Notes under the pieces: generated by a model
What the model was told of the DNA's origin: nothing
The model's input: the letters and a program-made list of their open reading frames with translations, nothing else
The model's database searches: none
Assembly (NCBI RefSeq): GCF_030811475.1
Contig: NZ_JAUSQV010000001.1
Location: 2,925,001-2,989,000, forward strand
Direction: 5' to 3'
DNA: 64,000 nucleotides
Source: Nakamurella flavida
GTDB lineage: Bacteria; Actinomycetota; Actinomycetes; Mycobacteriales; Nakamurellaceae
Shown here: positions 56,080 through 64,000 of the stretch, in pieces
Layout: the number at the start of each line of letters is the position of its first letter
Position numbering within the stretch: the stretch's first letter is position 1
Position numbers and translations under genes: made by a program

Positions 56080-57540
56080 ATGACGGCGGAGACCGGCATC
56101 GCGCTGGCCGCGGTGGATCTCGGTGCGTCCAGTGGCCGGGTGATGCTGGGCCGGATCACCCCCGGCGTGCTGGAGCTGACCGAGGTGCACCGGTTCCGCA
56201 ACGGTCCGGTCGCCCTGCCGGACGGCCTGTACTGGGACGTGCTGGGTCTGTACCAGGACGCGCTGGTCGGGCTGCGGGCCGCGGCCCGGCGGGCCCCGGA
56301 GCTGGCCGGCGTGGCGATCGACTCGTGGGCGGTGGACTACGGCCTGGTCGACGCCTCCGGGCGGCTGTCGGGCAACCCGTTCCACTACCGGGACGCTCGC
56401 ACCGCCGCCGGCGTGGCGGCCACCCACGAGCGGGTCGACTTCGCCGAGCTGTACGGGATCAGCGGCCTGCAGTTCCTCCCCTTCACCACGCTGTATCAGT
56501 TCGCCGCCGACGTGTCGCTGGGCCGACCCGACACCCAGGCGCTGCTGATCCCGGACCTGCTCGGCTACTGGCTGACCGGGGTCCGGGTGGCCGAGCAGAC
56601 CAACGCGTCGACCACCGGTCTGCTGGACGCCCGCACCGGCGACTGGTCCACGTCGCTGATCGACCGTCTCGGCCTGCCCGCCGGCTTGCTGCCCGACGTG
56701 GTGCCGCCGGGCACCGTGCTCGGCGGGCTGACCCCGGCCGTGGTGGCGGAGACCGGCCTGACCCGGCCGCTGACGGTGAGCACCGTCGGCTCGCACGACA
56801 CCGCGTCCGCGGTGCTCGGCGTGCCGGCCGCCGACGCCGACTTCGGGTACATCTCCTGCGGCACCTGGGGTCTGGTCGGGGTGGAACTCGAGGCCCCGGT
56901 GCTGACCGAGGCCGGGCGGACGGCCAACTTCACCAACGAGCGCGGCGTCGACGGCACCGTCCGCTACCTGCGCAACGTGATGGGTCTGTGGCTGCTGTCC
57001 GAGTCGTTGCGCACCTGGGGTCTGCAGGGCGTCGACGTCAGCCTCCCCGACGTGCTGGCCCGGGCGGCCGAGCTCCCCGCCGGGGGGCCGCAGTTCGACC
57101 CGGACGACCCGGTGTTCCTGCCGCCCGGGGACATGCCGGCCCGGATCGCGGACGCGTGCCGGTCGGCCGGGGAACGGGCGCCGGACGGCATCCCGGCGAT
57201 GGTGCGCTGCATCCTCGATTCCCTGGCCACCGCGTTCGCCGCGGGCATCGAGCGGGCCGCCGCCCTGTCCGGCCGCGACGTGACCACCGTGCACGTGGTG
57301 GGCGGCGGCTCGCAGAACGAGCTGCTGTGCCAGCTGGTCGCCGACGCCTGCGGCCGCCCGGTGGTGGCCGGGCCGGTGGAGGCCACCGCCCTGGGGAACC
57401 TGCTGGTCCAGGCGCGCACCCACGGAGTGCTCTCCGGCGACCGGTGGGCGCTGCGCGAGCATCTCCGGACCGGCCTCACCACCCGGACGTACCCTCCCAG
57501 AAGAGTCCCGAGCTCCCGCGTGGCGGGGATCGGCCGATGA
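56080..57540 (+). CDS. rhaB: Rhamnulokinase
   Basis: 486 residues, FGGY carbohydrate kinase family. The start has AAVDLGASSGRVMLG (phosphate 1 loop), then IDSWAVDYGLVD, NPFHYRDARTAAG, VGSHDTASAVLGVP (phosphate 2) and VHVVGGGSQNELLCQLVADA (adenosine). DLGASSGR is characteristic of rhamnulokinases. It phosphorylates L-rhamnulose at O1. ATG 56080 lies 28 bp after rhaE; its stop overlaps the mutarotase ATG. Order rhaI-rhaE-rhaB matches the pathway apart from the kinase being last. Confidence 0.94.
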   Translation: MTAETGIALAAVDLGASSGRVMLGRITPGVLELTEVHRFRNGPVALPDGLYWDVLGLYQDALVGLRAAARRAPELAGVAIDSWAVDYGLVDASGRLSGNPFHYRDARTAAGVAATHERVDFAELYGISGLQFLPFTTLYQFAADVSLGRPDTQALLIPDLLGYWLTGVRVAEQTNASTTGLLDARTGDWSTSLIDRLGLPAGLLPDVVPPGTVLGGLTPAVVAETGLTRPLTVSTVGSHDTASAVLGVPAADADFGYISCGTWGLVGVELEAPVLTEAGRTANFTNERGVDGTVRYLRNVMGLWLLSESLRTWGLQGVDVSLPDVLARAAELPAGGPQFDPDDPVFLPPGDMPARIADACRSAGERAPDGIPAMVRCILDSLATAFAAGIERAAALSGRDVTTVHVVGGGSQNELLCQLVADACGRPVVAGPVEATALGNLLVQARTHGVLSGDRWALREHLRTGLTTRTYPPRRVPSSRVAGIGR

Positions 57541-57887
57541 CCGCACCTGGAGTTCCTGTGTCCCAGCGCCACTGCTTCACCCTGCGGGTCCGGCCGGACC
57601 GGCTGGACGAGTACGCCGCCCGGCACACCGAGGTCTGGCCGGAGATGCAGCAGGCGCTGCGGGAGACCGGGTGGGGCAACTACTCCCTCTTCCTGGCCGA
57701 GGACGGTCTGCTGGTCGGGTACGTGGAGACCGACGACCTCGCCGCCGCCCAACGGGCCATGGACGCGACCGCGGTCAACGCGCGGTGGCAGGCCGAGATG
57801 GCTGAGTTCTTCGTCGGCACCGACGGGGCCGCGCCCGACCGGGCCTTCACCGAGCTCCGCGAGGTCTTCCACCTGGCGGGCAGCTGA
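57537..57887 (+). CDS. rhaM: L-rhamnose mutarotase
   Basis: 116 residues of the RhaM/RhaU family: HCFTLRVRPDRLDEYAARHTEVWPEM, then GWGNYSLFL and VGYVETDD, ending ALREVFHLA-like. It interconverts alpha and beta anomers of L-rhamnose for the isomerase. ATG overlaps the kinase stop (ATGA) and the stop overlaps the lutA ATG (TGATG), so it is translationally coupled on both sides. Confidence 0.94.
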   Translation: MTAPGVPVSQRHCFTLRVRPDRLDEYAARHTEVWPEMQQALRETGWGNYSLFLAEDGLLVGYVETDDLAAAQRAMDATAVNARWQAEMAEFFVGTDGAAPDRAFTELREVFHLAGS

Positions 57888-58642
57888 TGCGCATCGCGAT
57901 CATGGCCACCTGTCTGGGCGACGCGCTGTTCCCGGACGTCGTCCGGGCCACCGTCACCCTGCTGACCCGGCTCGGGCACGAGGTCGTCTTCCCGGCCGGC
58001 CAGACCTGCTGCGGGCAGATGCACGTCAACACCGGGTACCTCAAGGAAGCGCTGCCGGTCGTCCGGCACCACGTCGAGGTGTTCAGCGAGGCCGACTACG
58101 ACGTGGCCGTGGCGCCGTCGGGTTCCTGCGTCGGGTCGGTCCGGCACCAGCACGCGATGGTGGCCCGCCGCGCGGGGGACACCGCACTGACCGAGCGGGC
58201 GGTGGCGGTGGCGTCCCGCACCTACGAGTTGTCGGAGCTGCTGGTCGACGTCCTCGGGGTGACCGACGTGGGCGCGTACTACCCGCACCGGGTCACCTAC
58301 CACCCGACGTGCCACTCGCTGCGGATGCTCCGGGTCGGTGACAAGCCGATGCAGTTGCTGCGCGCGGTGGAGGGCATCGACCTGGTCGAACTACCGCAGG
58401 CCGAGCAGTGCTGCGGGTTCGGCGGCACCTTCGCGCTGAAGAACGCAGACACCTCCTCGGCGATGCTGGCCGACAAGATCGGCAACGTGCTCGAGGTCCG
58501 GCCGGACGTCTGCTCGGCCGGCGACGCGTCGTGCCTGATGCACATCGGTGGGGGCCTGTCGCGACTCGGCAGTGGCGTGCACACCGTGCATCTCGCGCAG
58601 ATCCTCGCAGCCACCCGCGAGCAGCCGGTGGGTGCGGCGTGA
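57887..58642 (+). CDS. lutA: L-lactate utilisation Fe-S subunit LutA (CCG domains)
   Basis: 251 residues with two CCG (cysteine-rich) domains: ATCLGDALFP...AGQTCCGQMH...SGSC, then HPTCHSLRML...EQCCGFGGTF...DASC. These bind an unusual [4Fe-4S] cluster, as in HdrB/GlpC. With LutB and LutC it oxidises L-lactate to pyruvate, passing electrons to the quinone pool. It starts within the mutarotase stop codon, linking lactate oxidation directly to the rhamnose operon, where L-lactate is the expected end product. Confidence 0.94.
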   Translation: MRIAIMATCLGDALFPDVVRATVTLLTRLGHEVVFPAGQTCCGQMHVNTGYLKEALPVVRHHVEVFSEADYDVAVAPSGSCVGSVRHQHAMVARRAGDTALTERAVAVASRTYELSELLVDVLGVTDVGAYYPHRVTYHPTCHSLRMLRVGDKPMQLLRAVEGIDLVELPQAEQCCGFGGTFALKNADTSSAMLADKIGNVLEVRPDVCSAGDASCLMHIGGGLSRLGSGVHTVHLAQILAATREQPVGAA

Positions 58643-60129
58643 CCACCTTCCTGGGCGTGCCGCTCCGCCGGCACGCGCACGCGCCGGAGTCCCCGCTGCG
58701 GGGGACGGAGTCGTTCCCGCAGGCCGCCCGCCGCGAGCTGGCCAACCCGCAGCTACGGGCGAACCTGGCCCACGCCACCGCGACCATCCGGGCCAAGCGC
58801 GCCGCCGTGGTCGGCGAGCTGGCCGACTGGGAGGCGTTGCGGGACAGCGGCTCGGCGATCAAGGCCGACGTGATGGCCCGGCTGCCGGAGCTGCTGGAGC
58901 AGTTCGAGGCGGCGTTCACCGCCCGGGGCGGGACGGTGCACTGGGCCGCCGACGCCGACGAGGCCAACCGGATCGTCACCGAGCTGGTCCGGGCGACCGG
59001 GGCCGACGAGGTCATCAAGATCAAGTCGATGGCCACCCAGGAGATCGGGCTCAACGAGTACCTGGAGGAGCAGGGCATCGCGGCGGTGGAGACCGACCTG
59101 GCCGAGCTCATCGTCCAGCTCGGGCACGACAAGCCGTCGCACATCCTGGTGCCGGCCATCCACCGCAACCGCACCGAGATCCGGGACATCTTCGTCTCCG
59201 AGATGACCGGCGTGGTCGAGGGTCTCACCGACGACCCGCGTGAGCTGGCCATGGCCGCGCGCACGCACCTGCGCCGCAAGTTCCTCTCCGCGCGGGTCGC
59301 GGTGTCCGGGGCGAACTTCGGCATCGCGGACACCGGGACGCTCTGCGTGGTGGAGTCCGAGGGCAACGGGCGGATGTGCCTGACCCTGCCGGACACGCTG
59401 ATCACGGTGATGGGCATCGAGAAGCTGCTGCCCACCTTCGCCGATCTCGAGGTGTTCCTGCAGCTGCTGCCGCGCTCGTCCACCGGGGAGCGGATGAACC
59501 CGTACACCTCGCTGTGGTCCGGGGTCACCCCCGGCGACGGCCCGCAGGACCTGCACGTGGTGCTGCTGGACAACGGCCGGACCAACGCGCTGGCCGACGA
59601 GGTCGGGCGGGCGGCGCTGCACTGCATCCGCTGCTCGGCCTGCCTGAACGTCTGCCCGGTCTACGAGCGCACCGGCGGGCACGCCTACGGCTCGGTGTAC
59701 CCGGGGCCGATCGGCGCGGTGCTCACCCCGCAACTGACCGGCATGCAGGGCCACGACGACCCGAACGCCTCGCTGCCGTACGCCTCCTCGCTGTGCGGGG
59801 CCTGCTACGACGCCTGCCCGGTGAAGATCAACATTCCGGAGCTGCTGGTCGAGCTGCGGGCCCGGTCGGTGGACGACGAGCGCGGCGGGATGCCCGGCGG
59901 GTGGGACGCGGCGATGAAGGCCGCGTCGTGGGTGATGAGCGACCCGAAGCGGTTCGCCGCGGCCGAGAAGGGTCTGCAGCTGGGCCGGATCGTCGCGGGT
60001 CGGGATCGGAAGATCAGCACCCTGCCGCCGCCGCTGTCCGGGTGGACGCAGTCCCGTGACCTGCCGGCCCCGCCGGCGCAGACGTTCCGGGCCTGGTGGC
60101 GCGAGACCCATCCGGAGGAGCAGGCATGA
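58639..60129 (+). CDS. lutB: L-lactate utilisation Fe-S subunit LutB
   Basis: 496 residues. An N-terminal LUD-like domain (KIKSMATQEIGLNEYLE, VSGANFGIADTGTLCVVESEGN) is followed by two ferredoxin-type clusters, CIRCSACLNVCPVY near 329 and CGACYDACPV near 386, and a basic C-terminal region. GTG start overlaps the lutA stop (GTGA); the ATG of lutC overlaps its own stop. It is the electron-carrying core of the LutABC complex. Confidence 0.95.
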   Translation: MTTFLGVPLRRHAHAPESPLRGTESFPQAARRELANPQLRANLAHATATIRAKRAAVVGELADWEALRDSGSAIKADVMARLPELLEQFEAAFTARGGTVHWAADADEANRIVTELVRATGADEVIKIKSMATQEIGLNEYLEEQGIAAVETDLAELIVQLGHDKPSHILVPAIHRNRTEIRDIFVSEMTGVVEGLTDDPRELAMAARTHLRRKFLSARVAVSGANFGIADTGTLCVVESEGNGRMCLTLPDTLITVMGIEKLLPTFADLEVFLQLLPRSSTGERMNPYTSLWSGVTPGDGPQDLHVVLLDNGRTNALADEVGRAALHCIRCSACLNVCPVYERTGGHAYGSVYPGPIGAVLTPQLTGMQGHDDPNASLPYASSLCGACYDACPVKINIPELLVELRARSVDDERGGMPGGWDAAMKAASWVMSDPKRFAAAEKGLQLGRIVAGRDRKISTLPPPLSGWTQSRDLPAPPAQTFRAWWRETHPEEQA

Positions 60130-60770
60130 CCGGCAGTCGGGAGGCCGTGCTCGGCCGCATCCGCGCGGCCCTGGCCACGGCGGGACCGGTCGCCGCGCAG
60201 CCGGTGCCGCGGGAGTACGACCGGCGGGGTGCCCTGGCGCCCGGGTCCCCGGAGGCGATCGAGTTGCTGGTGGACCGGTTGATCGACTACCGCGCCGAGG
60301 TGCAGGTCGTCGCCCCGGCGGAGGTGACGGCGGCGGTCGCCCGTGCCCTGGGCGATGCGGCCTCGGTGGTGGTGCCGCGCGGCCTGCCGGACGACGTGCT
60401 GGCCGCCTGCGAGCAGGACGGCCGGCAGGTGGTCGGCGATCTGTCCGAGATCCCGCTGACCGCCGCGCAGCTCGACGGCATCGATGCGGTGGTCACCGGC
60501 GCCCGGGTGGCGATCGCGCTGTCCGGGACGATCGTCCTGGACGGCGGGCCCGACCAGGGGCGTCGCGCCATCACCCTGGTCCCCGACCTGCACGTGATCG
60601 TGCTGCGCGCCGATCAGGTGGTGCAGACGGTGCCCGAGGCCATCGCCCTGCTCGACCCCACCGCACCGCTGACGATGATCTCCGGCCCCTCGGCCACCAG
60701 TGACATCGAACTGCAGCGGGTGGAGGGCGTGCACGGCCCCCGGACCCTGCGGGTGGTCATCGTCGGGTGA
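60126..60770 (+). CDS. lutC: L-lactate utilisation subunit LutC (LUD domain)
   Basis: 214 residues of the LUD family, with the typical ending GARVAIALSGTIVLDGG...LVPDLHVIVLRADQVV...SATSDIELQRVEGVHGPR. It completes LutABC. ATG overlaps the lutB stop. It is the last gene of the rhamnose/lactate run and overlaps the convergent DUF1275 gene by 14 bases. Confidence 0.95.
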   Translation: MTGSREAVLGRIRAALATAGPVAAQPVPREYDRRGALAPGSPEAIELLVDRLIDYRAEVQVVAPAEVTAAVARALGDAASVVVPRGLPDDVLAACEQDGRQVVGDLSEIPLTAAQLDGIDAVVTGARVAIALSGTIVLDGGPDQGRRAITLVPDLHVIVLRADQVVQTVPEAIALLDPTAPLTMISGPSATSDIELQRVEGVHGPRTLRVVIVG

Positions 60771-61485
60771 CCGCGGCCTCCGCGGCGGGGGAGGGGATCT
60801 CGTCCGCCCGGGTCCGGGTGTGCACCACGACGACGAGGGCGGCCAGGACGGGCAGCACCCACCCCAGGTCGTGCAGGGTGCGGCAGGCCAGCGCGCCGAA
60901 CAGGCAGCCGGCGAGGAAGCCCACGATGAGGGGCCAGGTACGTCGCCAGACGGCCCGGTCGTCCGCGGCGCCGGTGGACCGACCCATCAGGATGCGGACC
61001 CCGCTGATCGTCGCCTCGACGACGTTGCCGGTCATCACCGCGGTGGACGGCGTCGAGCTGTAGGCCAGGTGCAGCAACGAGTTCTGCACGGCCATCCCCG
61101 CGACGGCCAGCAGGCCGACCCCGAGGGCGGCGGCACCGCCGGGGTGGCGGGACGCGCCCAGCGCGACGGACAGCACGCCTGCGGCGAGCAGGAACACCAG
61201 CTGGGCGGTGGCCAGCCCGAACACCCACCGGGCCGGGGGCCGGGTGGAGCGGGTGACGAGCGCGGTGACCACGGCCGCGACCACGACGAAGAACGGGACG
61301 GCCAACAGGGTGGTCAGGTGGACGGGGCGATCGGTGGCCACGTCGGCGGCCAGGACGACCAGGTTGCCGGTGATGTGGGCGCTGAACATCCCGTCCAGCA
61401 GTACGAAGGTGGTGACGTCGGTCAGCCCGGCGACGATGCTCAGCAACAGGGGCAGTGCGGGCGCCTTCCGGCCGGGCCGGCTCAC
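60757..61485 (-). CDS. DUF1275 (YoaK-like) membrane protein
   Basis: 242 residues with about six helices. DUF1275 features: SIVAGLTDVTTFVLLDGMFSAHITGNLV at the start and VEATISGVRILMG with the SSTPSTAVMTGNVV block. Function unknown; some members are suspected transporters. GTG start overlaps the ThrE-like stop (GTGA), so the two are co-translated. It ends 14 bases inside lutC. Confidence 0.88.
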   Translation of the reverse strand: MSRPGRKAPALPLLLSIVAGLTDVTTFVLLDGMFSAHITGNLVVLAADVATDRPVHLTTLLAVPFFVVVAAVVTALVTRSTRPPARWVFGLATAQLVFLLAAGVLSVALGASRHPGGAAALGVGLLAVAGMAVQNSLLHLAYSSTPSTAVMTGNVVEATISGVRILMGRSTGAADDRAVWRRTWPLIVGFLAGCLFGALACRTLHDLGWVLPVLAALVVVVHTRTRADEIPSPAAEAAVTRR

Positions 61486-62861
61486 GGCGTCACCGGCCGG
61501 GCCGGGCGGGTGGCCACCGCGCGGTGGACGGCGACCGCGACGAGGAAGCCCAGGGCCATGGCCAGCACGGTCAGCCCGGCCACGGTGGCGTCGTCGACGG
61601 CCGACCGGATCAGTGCCGGCGCGCCGGCCGCGTCGGCGTCCTGCAGCATGGCCAGCGCGGCCAGCGTCCGGAACACCAGCAGGCCCGGCATGAGCGAGAC
61701 GACCGAGGCGAAACCGATCGCGGAGAACGGGATGCGGTACCGGCGGACGACGGGCAGCAGGATCAGCCCGGCGACCAGGCAGGCCAGCCCGGCGGCCACG
61801 GCCGACTGCAGGTGCCAGTGGGTCAGGGCGACCCAGCGCAGGGCGTGCACCGCCGCCCCCACGGCGAACGGCCACACCAGGACGCGCAGCGGCGCGGAGT
61901 AGAAGACGCCGTAGCAGACCGCGACCACCCCGGCGGCGGCCGCGTCGACCAGCAGCGGCACGTCCCGGCCGGCCGGCTCCAGGACGAGCTGCGCGCCGCC
62001 CAGGGTGAGCCCGACCAGCAGGCCCGCCCCGATCGCGATCAGGGTGAGGGTGGCGAAGGCCAACCGGGCGATGCCCAGCGGGATGCGCAGGCGGGCCAGG
62101 TCGAACGATCCGTTCAGCAGGTGCGGGCCGGGGACCAGGACCATGCACGGGCAGACCGCGGCCAGCCGCAGCGGTGAGCTGAGGTCGAGCTGCACCGCGG
62201 CCGCGCCGATCAGCCCGGCGAGCAGCGCCGCCGCACCGACCTGGGTGAAGTTCGACCCGCCCCTCCGGGCGATGGCCCGGCGCAGCAGTCCGGCGCCGCC
62301 GGCGGCGACCGCGATGAGGCCGACGGCCTGCCAGTGGTCGACACCGAAGATCACCGCCAGGCAGACCGCCCCGACCGCGCAGGCCGCGGCGAACAGTGCG
62401 GTGTTGGCCGGCGGCAGGGCACGGGCGCGGGAGACGGCGGTCAGCGTCTGTGCCGCGGTCCGCCGGCCCGCGGCGAAGTCCTCGACCGCCCGATCGACGG
62501 CCATGACCCGGTTCATGCCCACCGTGGTGGGGGCGGCGGCGAACTCCCGGCGGGCGACCCGGCCGGACCGATCGGTGTACTGCACGGTGCAGGTGGTCCA
62601 GTCCAGCCGCAGCTCGACCCGGCCACCCGCGGCCCGGGCGATCTGTCCGGCCCGCTCGACGACCTTGTCGGTCTCGGCGCCGTCGGCCAGCAGGGCGGCC
62701 GCCACCGCGGCCACCAGATCGGCCCCGGTGTCCGCCGTGGTGCCGGTGATGTCCGCCCCGGGGCTCGTGGCCCCCGCAGCGACCGCAGCGACCGGATCGA
62801 CCGGGGCGACCGGGGGGTCGGAGGGCGGCGCGGCCCGCCCGGTACCGCGCCGCACCTCCAT
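61482..62861 (-). CDS. ThrE-like threonine/serine exporter family protein
   Basis: 459 residues. A cytoplasmic N-terminal region of ~180 residues includes the DUF1212 part (ALLADGAETDKVVERAGQIARAAG, TVGMNRVMAVDRAVEDFAAG). About ten helices follow, including the ThrE_2 half (VVSLMPGLLVFRTL). Both halves are fused, as in C. glutamicum ThrE. It exports L-threonine/L-serine or related small molecules by proton exchange. ATG overlaps the last base of the fumarase stop. Confidence 0.85.
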   Translation of the reverse strand: MEVRRGTGRAAPPSDPPVAPVDPVAAVAAGATSPGADITGTTADTGADLVAAVAAALLADGAETDKVVERAGQIARAAGGRVELRLDWTTCTVQYTDRSGRVARREFAAAPTTVGMNRVMAVDRAVEDFAAGRRTAAQTLTAVSRARALPPANTALFAAACAVGAVCLAVIFGVDHWQAVGLIAVAAGGAGLLRRAIARRGGSNFTQVGAAALLAGLIGAAAVQLDLSSPLRLAAVCPCMVLVPGPHLLNGSFDLARLRIPLGIARLAFATLTLIAIGAGLLVGLTLGGAQLVLEPAGRDVPLLVDAAAAGVVAVCYGVFYSAPLRVLVWPFAVGAAVHALRWVALTHWHLQSAVAAGLACLVAGLILLPVVRRYRIPFSAIGFASVVSLMPGLLVFRTLAALAMLQDADAAGAPALIRSAVDDATVAGLTVLAMALGFLVAVAVHRAVATRPARPVTP

Positions 62862-64000
62862 CAGGCGCCCTGGACGCCGTGCCCGACGAGCGAGGCCGGG
62901 ACGACGATGGAGTCGAACTGCTGCTCGGTGACGTGGCCGGAGGCCAGGGCCGCCTCCTTCAGGGTCTGGCCGGCGGCCAGCGCGTTCTCCGCGATGTGCG
63001 CGGCGTTCTGGTAGCCGATGACGGGGCTGAGCGCGGTGACCAGCATGAGGCTCTCGCCCACGTAGCTGGAGATCTTGGGCTTGTTCAGCTCGGTCCCGCT
63101 GACGGAGAACTTCAGGAACTTCTCCATCCCGTCGCCCAGGATGCGGGCCGAGTGCAGGAAGTTGTTGATGATCACCGGGCGCATCGCGTTGAGCTGGAAG
63201 TTGCCCTGCGAGCCGGAGAAGGCGATGGCCGCGTCGTCGCCGAGCACCTGGATGGCGATCATGACGATGGCCTCGCACTGGGTCGGGTTGACCTTGCCCG
63301 GCATGATCGAGCTGCCCGGTTCGTTCTGCGGCAGCAGGAGTTCGGCGAACCCGGTGCGCGGACCCGAGGCGAGCCAGCGCATGTCGTTCGCGATCTTCAT
63401 CAGGGCCACGGCCAGACCGCGCAGCGCGGCGGCGGCCCGCACCATGGCGTCCAGCGACCCCTGGGCCATGAACTTGTTCGGGGCGGTGACGAACTTCCGG
63501 CCGGTCAGCTCGGCGATGGTCAGCGCGATGTCCTCGCTGAAGCCCTCCGGGGCGTTCAGGCCGGTGCCGACGGCGGTGCCGCCGGCGGCCAGCTCCAGCA
63601 GACCTCCGCGGCTGTGCTCGATCTCGTCGATGCAGGCGCGGATCTGCGCGGCCCAGCCGGACCACTCCTGGCCGACGGTGAGCGGCACCGCGTCCTCGAG
63701 GTGGGTGCGGCCGATCTTGACCACGTCCATCCAGCCGATGGCCTTGCGCTCCAGCTCGTCGGCCAGTGCCGTGGCCCGCGGCAGCAGCTTCTCGTCGATC
63801 TCCAGGATTGCGGCGATGTGCATCGCGGTGGGGAAGGTGTCGTTGCTGGACTGCCCCATGTTGACGTCGTCGTTGGGGCCCACCGGGTGCTGGGTGCCCA
63901 GCTCCCCGCCGAGCAGCTGGATGGCCCGGTTGGACAGCACCTCGTTGACGTTCATGTTGCTCTGCGTCCCGGACCCGGTCTGCCATACGAACAGCGGGAA
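62861..64000 (-). CDS. fumC: Class II fumarate hydratase, N-terminus beyond window edge
   Basis: 379 residues are visible; the N-terminal ~80-90 residues lie off the right edge. The frame continues upstream of the internal ATG 63955 through FVWQTGSGTQSN, so the true start is outside. Fumarase/aspartase motifs are present: GTQSNMNVNEV, PNDDVNMGQSSNDTFPTA, GRTHLEDAVPLT (catalytic His), TGLNAPEGF and the signature GSSIMPGKVNP. GTQSNMN favours fumarase over aspartase. It interconverts fumarate and malate in the TCA cycle and is upstream of the ThrE-like gene. Confidence 0.93.
   Translation of the reverse strand, partial: FPLFVWQTGSGTQSNMNVNEVLSNRAIQLLGGELGTQHPVGPNDDVNMGQSSNDTFPTAMHIAAILEIDEKLLPRATALADELERKAIGWMDVVKIGRTHLEDAVPLTVGQEWSGWAAQIRACIDEIEHSRGGLLELAAGGTAVGTGLNAPEGFSEDIALTIAELTGRKFVTAPNKFMAQGSLDAMVRAAAALRGLAVALMKIANDMRWLASGPRTGFAELLLPQNEPGSSIMPGKVNPTQCEAIVMIAIQVLGDDAAIAFSGSQGNFQLNAMRPVIINNFLHSARILGDGMEKFLKFSVSGTELNKPKISSYVGESLMLVTALSPVIGYQNAAHIAENALAAGQTLKEAALASGHVTEQQFDSIVVPASLVGHGVQGA

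Overview
The window is about 64 kb of very GC-rich chromosomal DNA. Third codon positions are almost all G or C, GTG starts are common, and many neighbouring genes share ATGA/GTGA stop-start overlaps. Several genes are typical of Actinobacteria: an EtfD-like membrane Fe-S reductase, a dCTP deaminase with the residues of the M. tuberculosis bifunctional Dcd-Dut, a mycobacterial-type GH15 trehalase, a CPFC mycoredoxin-like protein, and a LAXTG-type sorting signal. I infer an aerobic, saprophytic actinobacterium, perhaps near Nakamurella/Frankiales; the genus is a guess. No prophage, IS element, CRISPR array or rRNA was seen. One tRNA gene (Gly, CCC) is present.

Layout. 1-4.8 kb: a serine-hydrolase lipoprotein (cut by the window edge), a NarL-type two-component pair and a divergent small membrane protein. 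4.9-11.2 kb: a LacI-controlled operon with a CUT1 sugar importer lacking its own ATPase, an HSL-type esterase and an SGNH hydrolase. 11.3-14.7 kb: MFS exporter, DinB-like protein, DUF1905, tRNA-Gly, dcd. 14.8-18.9 kb: an NCS1 nucleobase permease with a Cys/His tail, and the EtfD-like reductase. 18.9-24.3 kb: assorted enzymes, a VIT-family transporter, a glutaredoxin, and a zinc-ribbon/TM/discoidin-like protein. 24.5-30.9 kb: cell-envelope genes (TPM protein, sortase-anchored repeat protein) and GH15 trehalase. 30.9-34 kb: csoR-copZ-copA copper defence with a textbook operator. 34-46.3 kb: unknown membrane proteins, a class-A-like serine hydrolase, GtrA, TetR, a remnant of a type I restriction HsdR, AIM24, glutaminase, an AlkZ-like protein and tandem crcB fluoride channels.

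46.4-60.8 kb is the most coherent block: a DeoR-type regulator, a rhamnose ABC importer (SBP, double ATPase, two permeases), rhamnose isomerase, bifunctional rhamnulose-1-P aldolase/lactaldehyde dehydrogenase, rhamnulokinase, mutarotase, and then lutABC, all on one strand with short gaps or overlaps. Together these would import L-rhamnose and split it to DHAP and L-lactaldehyde, oxidise the latter to L-lactate, and oxidise the lactate to pyruvate. The regulator's own promoter carries a palindrome over its -10 box. 60.8-64 kb holds a minus-strand run: class II fumarase (cut by the edge), a ThrE-like exporter and a DUF1275 membrane protein, meeting lutC tail-to-tail with a 14-base overlap.
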